15,154 bases of DNA from Hyphomonas sp. (GCA_029287305.1 JARFRJ010000133.1:1-15154), one strand, 5' to 3'. Positions 6,577-14,251 are shown, counted from the first letter of the stretch. Notes: generated by a model not told the origin, from the sequence alone. Translations and numbers: made by a program.

Positions 6577-9360
6577 CTAATGCGCCTGGCCCCAATTTAG
6601 GGCAGCTTTTGCGTCGACCAGAAGCGGAACGGATAAATCCCGCGCAGGCAGCGCGGCTGTCTGCATCGTCTCACGCACAATTTCCAGCGTTTTATCCACC
6701 TCGCCATCGGGCGCTTCAAAGACAAGCTCATCATGGACTTGCAGTAGCATACGCGCGCTGAGGCCTGCCGCGTGCAGCGCGGGGGGGATTTTGATCATAG
6801 CCCGTTTAATAAGATCGGCTGCAGAGCCCTGTATCGGTGCATTTATTGCCTGACGCTCGGCAAAGCCTCGGCTGGGGCCTTTGGCATTTTTCAAATCAAT
6901 ATAGAGACGCCGCCCAAAGGCCGTTTCAACATAGCCATTTTCCAGAGCAAAGGCTTTGGTGGCGTCCATATAGGCGCGAATACCGGGGAATTTTTCAAAA
7001 TAGGACTTGATATAGTCGCGCGCTTCACCTTGCGGAATGGAAAGCTGCCGGGCCAGTCCAAAGGCAGAAATTCCATAAATAATGCCAAAATTAATCGCCT
7101 TGGCTTGGCGTCGCAGCATCGGGTCCATGCCCTCTATCGGTTCCCCGAAAATTTCACTGGCGGTCATCGCATGAATATCCAGACCGTCGCGGAAAGCCTG
7201 CTGCAAGGCCTCAATACCTGCAATATGAGCCAATAAGCGCAGCTCAACCTGTGAATAATCCGCCGAGATCAGCTTATGCCCCGGCTCGGCAATAAACGCT
7301 TGGCGGATTTTGCGCCCCTCCTCGGTTCGGATCGGGATATTCTGCAAATTCGGGTCAGAGCTGGACAATCGCCCGGTCTGGGCCGCCGCCATGGCGAAAC
7401 TGGTATGAATGCGTCCGGTTTTGGGATTAATGGCGCTTTGCAAGGCTTCTGTATAGGTCGAGCGCAACTTGGAAAGCGTGCGCCAGTTCAGAATAATTTG
7501 TGGCAGATCATGACCTTCTGCTGCCAGCGTCTCCAGAACATCTGCGCCAGTTTGCCAAGCCCCTGTCTTGGTCTTTTTGCCGCCCTCAATCCCCATCTCG
7601 TCAAAGAGAATTTCACCAAGCTGTTTGGGCGAGCCCATATTAAAAGAGCGTCCGGCGGCCTGATAGGCTTCTGTTTCATACTCAGCCATGCGCGCGGCAA
7701 AATCCTGCGATAAGGCTCTCAACATATCGCGGTCTACTTTAATTCCCGCCTGCTCCATCTCGGCAATCACGGGCACAAGCGGGCGTTCCAATGTCTCATA
7801 GACGGTGGTTAATCCGGCCCGCGCGAGTTTTGGTTTAAACTCATGCCAGAGCCGCAAAGTAATATCCGCATCCTCGCCTGCATAGGCGGTGGCTTTATCC
7901 AACGGCACGCGATCAAAGCTGATCTCGGATTTTCCGCTCCCGCAGACATCTTTATAGCTGATCGTCTGATGATCCAGATAATGCTTGGACAGCGTATCCA
8001 TACCATGATTATGCCGCCCCGCATTCAGTACAAAAGACAGGAGCATTGTATCATCTATCGGAGAAATTGCGATATTATGGGCAGCCAGAATCGTCAGATC
8101 ATATTTAATATTTTGACCGATTTTAAGAATAGACGGGTCTGCCAAAAGCGGCTTTAACAGGGCCAAAGCCTGGCTAAGCTCTATCTGCTCGGGCGCGGGA
8201 CTTTCAAACATATCGCCGGACGCCTCCGGATCAATATGGGCAAGCGGAATATAACAGGCCTCATTCGGCGCAACGGCCAGCGATATCCCGACCAGTCTCG
8301 CGCTCACCGCATCAAGACTGTCCGTTTCGGTATCAATCGCCAGAACACCGCGCTTACGGGCCCGGTCAATCCAGTCGCTCAAAGCCTCCTGCCGGGTGAC
8401 GGTTTGATAGGCGCTGGGGTCTATGTCGGCCTCCGGCATCACCTCCTGGCTCATCACTCCTTCTAGGACGAGCGTATCCTGCACCCGTCTCTTAAGCGTG
8501 CGAAATTCCATCTTGTCCATAAAGGCCATCAGCGCTTTGGGATCTGGATCACTGATCGCCAGCGCGTCAATCGAGGTTTCCAACGGCACGTCCCGCCTTA
8601 AGGTCACAAGCTCGCGCGAGAGACGGATTTGCTCTGCATACTCCATCAGGCTTTGGCGACGTTTGGGCTGCTTAATCTCATCGGCCCGCCTGAGCAAAGT
8701 CTCCAGATCGCCATATTCCTCGATCAGCAACGCGGCGGTTTTCACGCCAATACCCGGCGCGCCTGGAATATTGTCAACACTGTCCCCGGCCAGAGCCTGC
8801 ACATCAACCACACGGTTCGGAGCGACGCCGAACTTTTCAAAAACCTCCTCTCGGCCAAGGACCCGGTTTTTCATTGTATCAAGCATCGTCACACGATCGC
8901 TGACAAGCTGCATCAAATCCTTGTCAGAAGAGACGATCGTGCAGCGTGCGCCCGCCTGTTCGGCCAGTGTTGCATAGCTGGCAATAAGATCATCGGCCTC
9001 ATAGCCCTCCATCTCCAGCGCATGCGTCGCAAAAGCGCAAGAGGCTTCGCGCACGAGCGGAAATTGCGGGATAAGGTCTTCAGGTGTCGCACTGCGATTG
9101 GCTTTATAGTCGGGATACATATCATTGCGAAACGTATAGGAGCTTTTGTCAAAGACGCAGGCAAAATGGGTCGGACGGTTCGGGCCTTTTAATTCTTCGG
9201 TGAGCTTCCAGAGCATATTGCAGAAGCCAGAAACCGCCCCAATAGGCAGCCCATCTGATTTACGCGTCAAAGCCGGCAAAGCATGATAGGCGCGAAAAAT
9301 ATAGGCTGAGGCATCAATCAGATAGAGGTGGCTGTCTGCGGTCAGGGGAGAGGTAGGCAT
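6577..9360 (-). CDS. polA: DNA polymerase I
   Basis: This is the repair and Okazaki-maturation polymerase. The 927 residues match the full three-domain form. The 5'-3' exonuclease (about 10-300) includes EADDLIA (121-127), SSDKDL (144-149) and GDSVDNIPGAPGIG (192-205). The 3'-5' exonuclease (about 320-510) has Asp343 and Glu345 (IDTET), Asp421 (IKYDL) and Tyr493/Asp497, so proofreading looks intact. The polymerase domain has motif A DYSQVELR from 701, the O-helix RRQAKAINFGIIYG (750-763) with Arg, Lys, Phe and Tyr in place, and motif C HDE (876-878). The start ATG lacks a strong Shine-Dalgarno, but the protein begins properly with SHLYLIDASAYIFRAYHA. The stop is TAG. No truncation or frameshift is seen. 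Confidence 0.98.
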   Translation of the reverse strand: MPTSPLTADSHLYLIDASAYIFRAYHALPALTRKSDGLPIGAVSGFCNMLWKLTEELKGPNRPTHFACVFDKSSYTFRNDMYPDYKANRSATPEDLIPQFPLVREASCAFATHALEMEGYEADDLIASYATLAEQAGARCTIVSSDKDLMQLVSDRVTMLDTMKNRVLGREEVFEKFGVAPNRVVDVQALAGDSVDNIPGAPGIGVKTAALLIEEYGDLETLLRRADEIKQPKRRQSLMEYAEQIRLSRELVTLRRDVPLETSIDALAISDPDPKALMAFMDKMEFRTLKRRVQDTLVLEGVMSQEVMPEADIDPSAYQTVTRQEALSDWIDRARKRGVLAIDTETDSLDAVSARLVGISLAVAPNEACYIPLAHIDPEASGDMFESPAPEQIELSQALALLKPLLADPSILKIGQNIKYDLTILAAHNIAISPIDDTMLLSFVLNAGRHNHGMDTLSKHYLDHQTISYKDVCGSGKSEISFDRVPLDKATAYAGEDADITLRLWHEFKPKLARAGLTTVYETLERPLVPVIAEMEQAGIKVDRDMLRALSQDFAARMAEYETEAYQAAGRSFNMGSPKQLGEILFDEMGIEGGKKTKTGAWQTGADVLETLAAEGHDLPQIILNWRTLSKLRSTYTEALQSAINPKTGRIHTSFAMAAAQTGRLSSSDPNLQNIPIRTEEGRKIRQAFIAEPGHKLISADYSQVELRLLAHIAGIEALQQAFRDGLDIHAMTASEIFGEPIEGMDPMLRRQAKAINFGIIYGISAFGLARQLSIPQGEARDYIKSYFEKFPGIRAYMDATKAFALENGYVETAFGRRLYIDLKNAKGPSRGFAERQAINAPIQGSAADLIKRAMIKIPPALHAAGLSARMLLQVHDELVFEAPDGEVDKTLEIVRETMQTAALPARDLSVPLLVDAKAALNWGQAH

Positions 9361-9431
9361 AGGTCTATTTTTCCGATCTTGCAGGCCGCATCCCGGGCCA
9401 TTTGATTCTGTATTCTATATCTATAACCTGA

Positions 9432-9461
9432 CAGAGCCCCGTGCGTGAATGCGCGCCTCTG
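9432..9461. repeat. Hairpin between the SLC13 gene and polA
   Basis: The outer arms CAGAG (9432-9436) and CTCTG (9457-9461) enclose a GTGCG/CGCGC stem (one wobble pair). On the plus strand ACTTTATTTCTC follows, but no plus-strand gene ends here; on the minus strand no T-run follows. It may serve as a weak terminator or processing hairpin. Confidence 0.35.
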
Positions 9462-9482
9462 ACTTTATTTCTCACAAGGGAC

Positions 9483-9501
9483 TTAGCTCGGACACGCTCT
9501 A
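9483..9501 (-). repeat. Dispersed intergenic repeat that supplies the SLC13 stop codon
   Basis: On the minus strand TAGAGCGTGTCCGAGCTAA differs at one of 19 bases from the gcrA-side copy. Its first three bases (9501-9499) are the TAG stop of the transporter. The 3' part of the longer copies (AAAT..CCGTC) is missing here. Confidence 0.8.
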
Positions 9502-10947
9502 ACCCAGCACATAAGGCGCTATCATATATCCAATGGCCGTTATGAAGAGAATACTGACAAGGTTAAGCTTCAGGCCTGCTGTCATCATGCGGGCGACGGG
9601 AACCTGGCCCGTGGCATAGACAATCGCGTTCGGCGCGGTCGCCACTGGCAGCATGAAAGCGCAGGATGCGGCGACCGCTGTCGGCGCTAATAGGCTGGCC
9701 GGGGATGCCCCCACCGCCAGAGCCAGGACCCCAAGGATGGGTGCTAATGTGGTCATCGTCGCAACATTTGAGGTCAGCTCTGTCAGAAAAATAACCAGCG
9801 CGACAATCGCCGCAATAAATAAGAGGGGCGGCAGGATAGAGAGCACTTCAAGCTCGCGGCCAATCCAGTCTGACAGACCTGTGCGCGTCATCGCCCGGCC
9901 AAGGGATATCCCGCCGCCGAACAGGACCAGCACGCCCCAGGGCAGGTTTTTAGTATCCTCCCAATTGAGTAGCGCGCGCTTGTGACCCCCGCTTGCCGGG
10001 ACGATAAACATCAGCACAGCACCGAAAATTGCAATGCCCATATCTGAAATATTCATCAGCCAATCCGGCGTAAACCCGATGCTGCGGGCATGTTCCTGAA
10101 TAAAGACACGCGCAATCCAGAGCGAGGCGACTAGGCTGAAAATGCAGATCAGGCGGACCTCTGGGGCTGTCAGAGCTCCAAGCCCGTCAAGTTCAGCGCG
10201 GATCGGGGCGGAGGCCGCCTTGCCAAAACGGGTCTCTGACAAGGACCGGCTTAGTAAAAACCAGGCCGTTGGCAAAAGCAGAACCAGAGCGGGCACGCCA
10301 AATTGCAACCAAGTCGCAAAGGAGATCTCAACCCCGCTAATCTCCTGTAGCGCGTTTAAAGCGATCAAATTGGTGGGCGTTCCTATCGGGGTGGCGACCC
10401 CGCCAATACTCGCCGCATAGGCAATGCCGAGAAGTAAGCCGAGGGTCAACCTATCCGGATCGGCTGTCTTGGCACTGGCCGCAACGCTAAGCGCAATTGG
10501 TAACATCATCAGTGTTGTCGCTGTATTGGATATCCACATCGACAAGGCGGCGGTTGCGATCATAAATCCAGCCAGAAGTGTGCGCGGATTAGAGCCCAGC
10601 CGGATCAGAATATTCAAGGCAATACGTTTATGCAAATCCCAGCGTTCAATCCCTATGGCAATGATAAACCCGCCAAGCAGTAAAAGAACGATCGGGCTGG
10701 CATAGGCTGCTGCTGCTTGTTGCGCCGTACCTGCCCCAAAGAGAGGCAAGAAGATAAGCGGTAAAAGCGAGGTGGCCGGAATGGGAATCGCTTCACTTGC
10801 CCACCAGATCGCCATCCAGACAAGCAGGCCCGCCGTGCCCCAAGCGGCAAAACTTACCCCCTCTGGGGGTCCTGACAAAACCAGTAGGAGGCCGCCTATC
10901 GGGCCGGCCCAGAAACAGATTGAGTTGAACGCTACCCGCATGGACAT
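9499..10947 (-). CDS. SLC13/DASS-family anion transporter
   Basis: This inner-membrane carrier belongs to the divalent anion:Na+ symporter family (di- and tricarboxylates, sulfate). The 482 residues are mostly hydrophobic, with about 11 or more membrane segments. The family's two SNT hairpin motifs are recognisable: Ser140-Asn141-Thr142 in MWISNTATTLMMLP, and Ser393-Asn394-Val395 in TELTSNVATMTTLAP. GTPTN (189-193) follows the first. The DASS signature is at about 428-460 (ASCAFMLPVATAPNAIVYATG). The second motif has Val where the classical dicarboxylate carriers have Thr, so the substrate is left open. The start may be Met1 or Met3; a purine-rich AAGAG fits Met3 better. It diverges from dnaJ and precedes polA with 138 bases between. 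Confidence 0.9.
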   Translation of the reverse strand: MSMRVAFNSICFWAGPIGGLLLVLSGPPEGVSFAAWGTAGLLVWMAIWWASEAIPIPATSLLPLIFLPLFGAGTAQQAAAAYASPIVLLLLGGFIIAIGIERWDLHKRIALNILIRLGSNPRTLLAGFMIATAALSMWISNTATTLMMLPIALSVAASAKTADPDRLTLGLLLGIAYAASIGGVATPIGTPTNLIALNALQEISGVEISFATWLQFGVPALVLLLPTAWFLLSRSLSETRFGKAASAPIRAELDGLGALTAPEVRLICIFSLVASLWIARVFIQEHARSIGFTPDWLMNISDMGIAIFGAVLMFIVPASGGHKRALLNWEDTKNLPWGVLVLFGGGISLGRAMTRTGLSDWIGRELEVLSILPPLLFIAAIVALVIFLTELTSNVATMTTLAPILGVLALAVGASPASLLAPTAVAASCAFMLPVATAPNAIVYATGQVPVARMMTAGLKLNLVSILFITAIGYMIAPYVLG

Positions 10948-11048
10948 CTCTTCAATACATCGCCCTCTTGCCTCGCCTTGCCAGAGCCTAAGGTCAAGAT
11001 GCCTGAGGATAAATAATGCGCTTTCTGGCAGATATGGCCCGGCGCCTG

Positions 11049-11078
11049 CTTGAATTTTGTATGCCTGTGACCAGATAT
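11049..11078 (+). promoter_or_regulatory. Candidate RpoH (heat-shock) promoter of dnaJ
   Basis: CTTGAAT (11049-11055), 15 bases, then CCAGATAT (11071-11078) resembles the sigma-32 promoter (CTTGAAA and CCCCATNT, or the alphaproteobacterial CTTG with a TAT-containing -10). It points at dnaJ, whose ATG is 73 bases downstream. This is pattern matching only. Confidence 0.4.
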
Positions 11079-11085
11079 GGCTTTA

Positions 11086-11112
11086 GGCCTTGCATGCACA
11101 CACGAAAAGGCC
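11086..11112 (+). repeat. Hairpin in the predicted dnaJ leader
   Basis: GGCCTT (11086-11091) is complementary to AAGGCC (11107-11112). A flanking CTTTAGG/CCTAAG pairing (from 11081 and to 11120) could compete with or extend it. It lies in the predicted 5' leader and might influence expression, but does not visibly cover the ribosome site. Confidence 0.3.
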
Positions 11113-11151
11113 CACCTAAGCGATAAATGAAATTATACCAAGTGAGCGGCC

Positions 11152-12312
11152 ATGTCCAAACGGGATTATTATGAGATTTTAGGTGTCAATAAGGACGTTG
11201 ACACCAAAGCCCTAAAATCAGCCTATCGTAAATTGGCCCTGAAATATCACCCCGATCAAAACCCCGGAGATGCCGAGGCTGAGGCCCAATTTAAAGAAGT
11301 CGGCGAAGCCTACGCCATGCTTTCGGACGAAGAGAAACGCGCCGCCTATGATCGCTATGGGCATAGCGCTTTTGAAAATGGTATGGGCGGCGGCGGCGGT
11401 GGACATCCTTTTGGCGGCGGCGATCCGAGCGATATTTTCGAGAATATTTTCAGTCAGGTCTTTGGCGGCGGTATGGGCGGGGGACGAAGCCGGGACGCTC
11501 CAGGGCGTGGCAATGATCTACGCTATGATATGACCATTTCGATGGAAGAGGCTTTTGCGGGCAAGGAAACCGAAATTTCCGTGCCAAGTTCGGTGACCTG
11601 TCAGACCTGTTCAGGCAGCGGCGCGGAGCCAGGCACCCAACCGGAGAATTGCGGACAATGTGGCGGGGCCGGACGCGTTCGAGCCCAACAAGGCTTTTTC
11701 ACCATGGAGCGCACATGTGGGCGCTGCGGCGGGCGTGGGCAGATTATCGTTCACCCTTGTCATAAATGCCATGGCGCCGGAAAAGTTCGCGAAAACCGCA
11801 AACTCAGCGTAAAAATTCCCGCCGGTGTCGAAAGCGGCATGCGTATTCGCCTGTCTGGTGAAGGCGAAGCTGGACCGCGTGGCGGCCCGAGCGGCGATCT
11901 TTATATTTTCGTTGACGTTCGCGGGCATGATCTGTTTGAGCGCGACAGCCAGAACCTGTATTGTCATACGCCGGTCATGATGACGACCGCGGCGCTTGGC
12001 GGCGAGATTGAAATTCCGACCATTGACGGCACGCGGGCGCGGGTCACCATTCCGCCTGGCGCGCAGACCGGACGTAAACTACGCCTGCGCGGTAAAGGTA
12101 TGCCGAGCCTGCGCGGCGGCGGACGCGGCGATCTCTATATTGAGGTTTTCGTTGAAACACCGCGCAAACTGACGACACGCCAGAAAGAATTATTGCGCGA
12201 ATTTTGCGCGGAGAGCCAAGCCGGGTGCAATCCGGAAAGCGAGAGCTTTTTAGGCCGGGTTAAACGGTTTTGGGATGATTTGACCGAGAGCGATGAAGCC
12301 CGCCCCCATTAA
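11152..12312 (+). CDS. dnaJ: Chaperone protein DnaJ
   Basis: This Hsp40 co-chaperone delivers unfolded proteins to DnaK and stimulates its ATPase. The 386 residues have full type I architecture: a J-domain (1-70) with the catalytic HPD at 33-35, a Gly/Phe-rich linker (about 75-118), and four CxxCxGxG zinc repeats at Cys150/153, Cys167/170, Cys189/192 and Cys203/206. The C-terminal substrate-binding domains (about 215-340) include the conserved [13 protein letters not shown] segment. The third and fourth repeats read CGRCGGRG and CHKCHGAG, standard variants. The ribosome site is weak (AGTGAG). dnaK is commonly directly upstream of dnaJ in Alphaproteobacteria, but here the upstream neighbour is a divergent transporter, so dnaJ has its own promoter. 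It converges on the ABC-2 permease. Confidence 0.97.
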   Translation: MSKRDYYEILGVNKDVDTKALKSAYRKLALKYHPDQNPGDAEAEAQFKEVGEAYAMLSDEEKRAAYDRYGHSAFENGMGGGGGGHPFGGGDPSDIFENIFSQVFGGGMGGGRSRDAPGRGNDLRYDMTISMEEAFAGKETEISVPSSVTCQTCSGSGAEPGTQPENCGQCGGAGRVRAQQGFFTMERTCGRCGGRGQIIVHPCHKCHGAGKVRENRKLSVKIPAGVESGMRIRLSGEGEAGPRGGPSGDLYIFVDVRGHDLFERDSQNLYCHTPVMMTTAALGGEIEIPTIDGTRARVTIPPGAQTGRKLRLRGKGMPSLRGGGRGDLYIEVFVETPRKLTTRQKELLREFCAESQAGCNPESESFLGRVKRFWDDLTESDEARPH

Positions 12313-12363
12313 AGTATATGTTCTTATCGCTTGGTGACATTTTAAAGCCGTCTGGCGTGGCCT

Positions 12364-12377
12364 TGAGCGTGTCCGAG
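12364..12377 (+). repeat. Dispersed intergenic repeat, short copy (3' of dnaJ)
   Basis: TGAGCGTGTCCGAG matches 13 consecutive bases of the transporter-side copy (GAGCGTGTCCGAG). It lies about 50 bases past the dnaJ stop, in the dnaJ direction, between two convergent genes. The conserved CTAAAAT tail is not kept. Confidence 0.6.
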
Positions 12378-12392
12378 TAGACAAGTCATTTG

Positions 12393-12432
12393 ACCCACAG
12401 CCCAGTCTCAGACCCAGACCCAGGCCCAGACT
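12393..12432. repeat. Imperfect CCCAGA hexanucleotide repeat
   Basis: Between the convergent dnaJ and permease genes, CCCAGA-like hexamers recur (CCCACAG, CCCAGTCTCAGA, CCCAGA, CCCAGG, CCCAGA). The stretch ends six bases from the permease stop codon. This is probably slippage-prone simple sequence; no function is proposed. Confidence 0.55.
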
Positions 12433-12437
12433 AAAGC

Positions 12438-13289
12438 TTAGGCTTTCAACTTATACCCGCGACTGATCATCACCCATACGCCCGTCATCGTGATGATGAC
12501 CAATCCACCCGCAATGGCCGCCCCAATCAGCAAATTGGAATTGGCCGCCCCCAAAAAGCCATAGCGAAACCCGTCTATCAGATAGAAGAAGGGGTCCAGA
12601 AAAGCGAAGGTGAAAAAAGGCTCTGACAGGACATGAATATCGTAAAATGTACCAGACAGAAAAGTAAGCGGGACAATAATGAAATTAGATATCGTCGCCA
12701 GATTGTCAAAGCGATCGGCCCAAATTCCCGCCATTGTTCCGCAGGCCCCTAGGATCAAGGCGGAACAAAGTCCAAACCAGATGACCGCCAGCGGATTTTG
12801 TAGAGGCAGATCGGCCAAGGGCGATATGTGGATCGCGACACCCGCAATAAAGGCAACCAGAAGCCCGCGCGTTGCAGCCCCGCAGATAAAGGCAATGGTC
12901 AGCTCCAGAGGCGAAAGCGGCGGCATCAGAAAGTCCACATGATTGCCCTGTACCGTTGAGATAACGAGGGAAGATGAGGAATTGGCAAAGGCATTTTGCA
13001 AAATGGCCATGACCAAAAGGCCCGGTGCCAGAAAATCGCCATAGAGCAGGCCTTCAAAATCCCCGCTTAAATTTCCGCGACTGCCAAAGGCCAGTTGAAA
13101 AACGGTCATAAACAGAAGTGTTTGCACAATCGGCGCGATCAATGTCTGCTTCCAGACATTCAGGAAGCGCGACACTTCACGTTTATACAGTGTCCACAGG
13201 CCCAGCCAGTTGACCGCCTTATAATGACGTATGGCTGGCGGTTCAGGGCGCAGGTCCGGTTCAGCTTTGTCTTGAATGTCTTGTGCCAT
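12438..13289 (-). CDS. ABC-2 type transporter permease
   Basis: This is the membrane half of an ABC exporter of the ABC-2 class (YadH/NodJ/DrrB type; such systems export polysaccharides, lipids or drugs). The 283 residues have a cytoplasmic N-terminus, the family's YKREVSRFLNVWKQTLIAPIVQ entry, about six membrane helices, and the hallmark NFIIVPLTFLSGTFYDI at about 203-219. It ends with a basic tail (SRGYKLKA). No ATP-binding subunit is adjacent, since dnaJ and gcrA flank it, so its ATPase must be encoded elsewhere. The ATG is preceded by a poor ribosome site. It is transcribed away from gcrA, so the repeats between the two genes could regulate it as well. Confidence 0.9.
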   Translation of the reverse strand: MAQDIQDKAEPDLRPEPPAIRHYKAVNWLGLWTLYKREVSRFLNVWKQTLIAPIVQTLLFMTVFQLAFGSRGNLSGDFEGLLYGDFLAPGLLVMAILQNAFANSSSSLVISTVQGNHVDFLMPPLSPLELTIAFICGAATRGLLVAFIAGVAIHISPLADLPLQNPLAVIWFGLCSALILGACGTMAGIWADRFDNLATISNFIIVPLTFLSGTFYDIHVLSEPFFTFAFLDPFFYLIDGFRYGFLGAANSNLLIGAAIAGGLVIITMTGVWVMISRGYKLKA

Positions 13290-13298
13290 GGCTCATAT

Positions 13299-13399
13299 GT
13301 GATCTGTTTGAATAGGGGCAGGTGATCTGTTTTGCTCTTAATCCTGTTTTTGAGATTTGGCGAGACTATTATAATTTCGTGATCTGTTCTCCTGATCAC
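13299..13399. repeat. Three GTGATCTGTT repeats, the last within a palindrome
   Basis: GTGATCTGTT occurs at 13299-13308, 13322-13331 and 13379-13388, all in one orientation. The third forms a dyad with a downstream GATCAC: GTGATC-N9-GATCAC (13379-13399). All lie between the divergent permease and gcrA starts. This layout suggests binding sites for a regulator I cannot name. A consensus plus-strand -10, TATAAT, is at 13370-13375. Confidence 0.6.
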
Positions 13400-13414
13400 T
13401 AGATATAGTGAAAG

Positions 13415-13423
13415 CTATGCACA
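13415..13423 (+). promoter_or_regulatory. DnaA-box-like site upstream of gcrA
   Basis: CTATGCACA matches the DnaA box TTATNCACA at 8 of 9 positions, 120 bases before the gcrA ATG. In Caulobacter DnaA activates gcrA, so the position makes sense. GATATAGTG is also directly repeated on either side (13402-13410 and 13434-13442). Confidence 0.45.
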
Positions 13424-13444
13424 GATAAATCATGATATAGTGTT

Positions 13445-13479
13445 TTCAATCCAATTTATATACGATATATAGGATTGAA
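13445..13479. repeat. AT-rich 35-bp dyad in the gcrA promoter region
   Basis: The perfect 8-bp arms TTCAATCC and GGATTGAA enclose a 19-base AT-rich centre that itself contains TATAT-ACG-ATATA. Downstream, TGACACTA (13499-13506) can pair with TAGT/GTCA (13511-13520) in a hairpin just before the gcrA ribosome site. It may be an operator, or a stem if transcription starts upstream. Confidence 0.5.
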
Positions 13480-13542
13480 GGACAAAGAAGGGCATGCCTG
13501 ACACTACATCTAGTATGTCAAATTCAAGCAGGAGATATATTA

Positions 13543-14088
13543 ATGGCCTGGACCGAGGACCGCGTTGAAGTTTTGAAAAAGTTATGGGCGGAGGGTCACA
13601 GTGCCAGCCAAATCGCTGGCCAATTGGGCGGTGTCACGCGCAATGCCGTGATTGGAAAAGTCCATCGCCTTGGTCTTTCAGGCCGGGCCACACCGTCTAG
13701 GCCTTTAAAGCGTGCGCCGCGCTATGGACGCGCTAAACCTGCCGCAACCCTAAAAGCCGCACAGGCGAAAACCCAAAGCGTCAACGCTGAAACAGGTGCG
13801 GAAAAGAGTGTTGCCCGCGCCATACCAAAAGTCACAGAAAAAGCCTCTTTAACAAATCTGGCCCCCATGAAACTGAAAGGGGGCGAGATAACCAGCGTCC
13901 TGACCTTGAAGGAAACCATGTGCAAATGGCCGATTGGTGACCCTAGTGATGCCGATTTTGGTTTTTGCGGACGCAGATCCAGCTCTGGACCTTACTGTAC
14001 CGAACATTCCAAACTGGCTTTCCAGCCCAAGCGTAAAAAAGGCGAGAAAGCCCCCCCTTTCACCCCGCGCAAACGGTTTGTCGGCTAG
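13543..14088 (+). CDS. gcrA: Cell cycle regulator GcrA
   Basis: GcrA is an alphaproteobacterial transcription factor that binds sigma-70 RNA polymerase and stimulates promoters carrying GANTC sites methylated by CcrM. The 181 residues are near the usual length of about 170-175. The N-terminus (1-48) is the family signature: MAWTEDRVEVLKKLWAEGHS, then SQIAGQLGG, TRNAVIGKVHRLGLSGR, a DNA-binding helix-turn-helix. The middle (50-115) is a low-complexity Ala/Lys linker. The C-terminal sigma-binding part has the conserved CKWPIGDP (126-133), FCGR (140-143) and PYCTEH, and ends RKRFVG. AGGAG eight bases before the ATG confirms the start. The stop TAG is followed 18 bases later by a dispersed repeat. 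sciP, another arm of the same cell-cycle circuit, is about 8.5 kb away. Confidence 0.97.
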   Translation: MAWTEDRVEVLKKLWAEGHSASQIAGQLGGVTRNAVIGKVHRLGLSGRATPSRPLKRAPRYGRAKPAATLKAAQAKTQSVNAETGAEKSVARAIPKVTEKASLTNLAPMKLKGGEITSVLTLKETMCKWPIGDPSDADFGFCGRRSSSGPYCTEHSKLAFQPKRKKGEKAPPFTPRKRFVG

Positions 14089-14106
14089 GCTATAAAACTC
14101 AAGCCG

Positions 14107-14136
14107 TAGAGCATGTCCGAGCTAAAATGGGCCGTC
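14107..14136 (+). repeat. Dispersed intergenic repeat, full copy (3' of gcrA)
   Basis: This is the reference copy used here: TAGAGCATGTCCGAGCTAA followed by AATGGGCCGTC. It begins 18 bases past the gcrA stop in the gene's direction. The related copies are at 3386, 4325, 4751, 9483 and 12364. Confidence 0.8.
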
Positions 14137-14196
14137 TGACCAGCCGGGCGAGCGCGCTAGTGACCCTTATGAAAACATGAGCGGGTATAATAATTT

Positions 14197-14245
14197 CTCT
14201 TCGCAGGTGCGAAGAGGTTGACAAATTATACCTCTTAACTATGCC
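14197..14245 (+). promoter_or_regulatory. Promoter of the riboswitch/btuB transcript with an upstream palindrome
   Basis: A perfect -35 TTGACA (14218-14223) is followed after 16 bases by a modest -10 TATGCC (14240-14245); transcription would start at about 14252, exactly where the riboswitch begins. One base upstream of the -35 ends a perfect 8-bp-arm palindrome, CTCTTCGC-AGGT-GCGAAGAG (14197-14216), placed where an activator or repressor could bind. Confidence 0.5.
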
Positions 14246-14251
14246 TGAGCC

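Noticed and set aside
6560..6579. Sequence from the polA stop (TAGAGTTTGGACAGG) as another copy of the dispersed repeat
   Set aside because: Only TAGAG and scattered bases match; it is better explained by the overlapping candidate mnmA promoter.
6772..7236. Long plus-strand open frames opposite polA (also near 7276-7713 and 8423-9192)
   Set aside because: They are antisense shadows of a well-conserved polA coding sequence, with no domain features or ribosome sites.
12393..12432. CCCAGA repeats as a CRISPR or attachment site
   Set aside because: The units are six bases without spacers and have no neighbouring integrase or cas gene.
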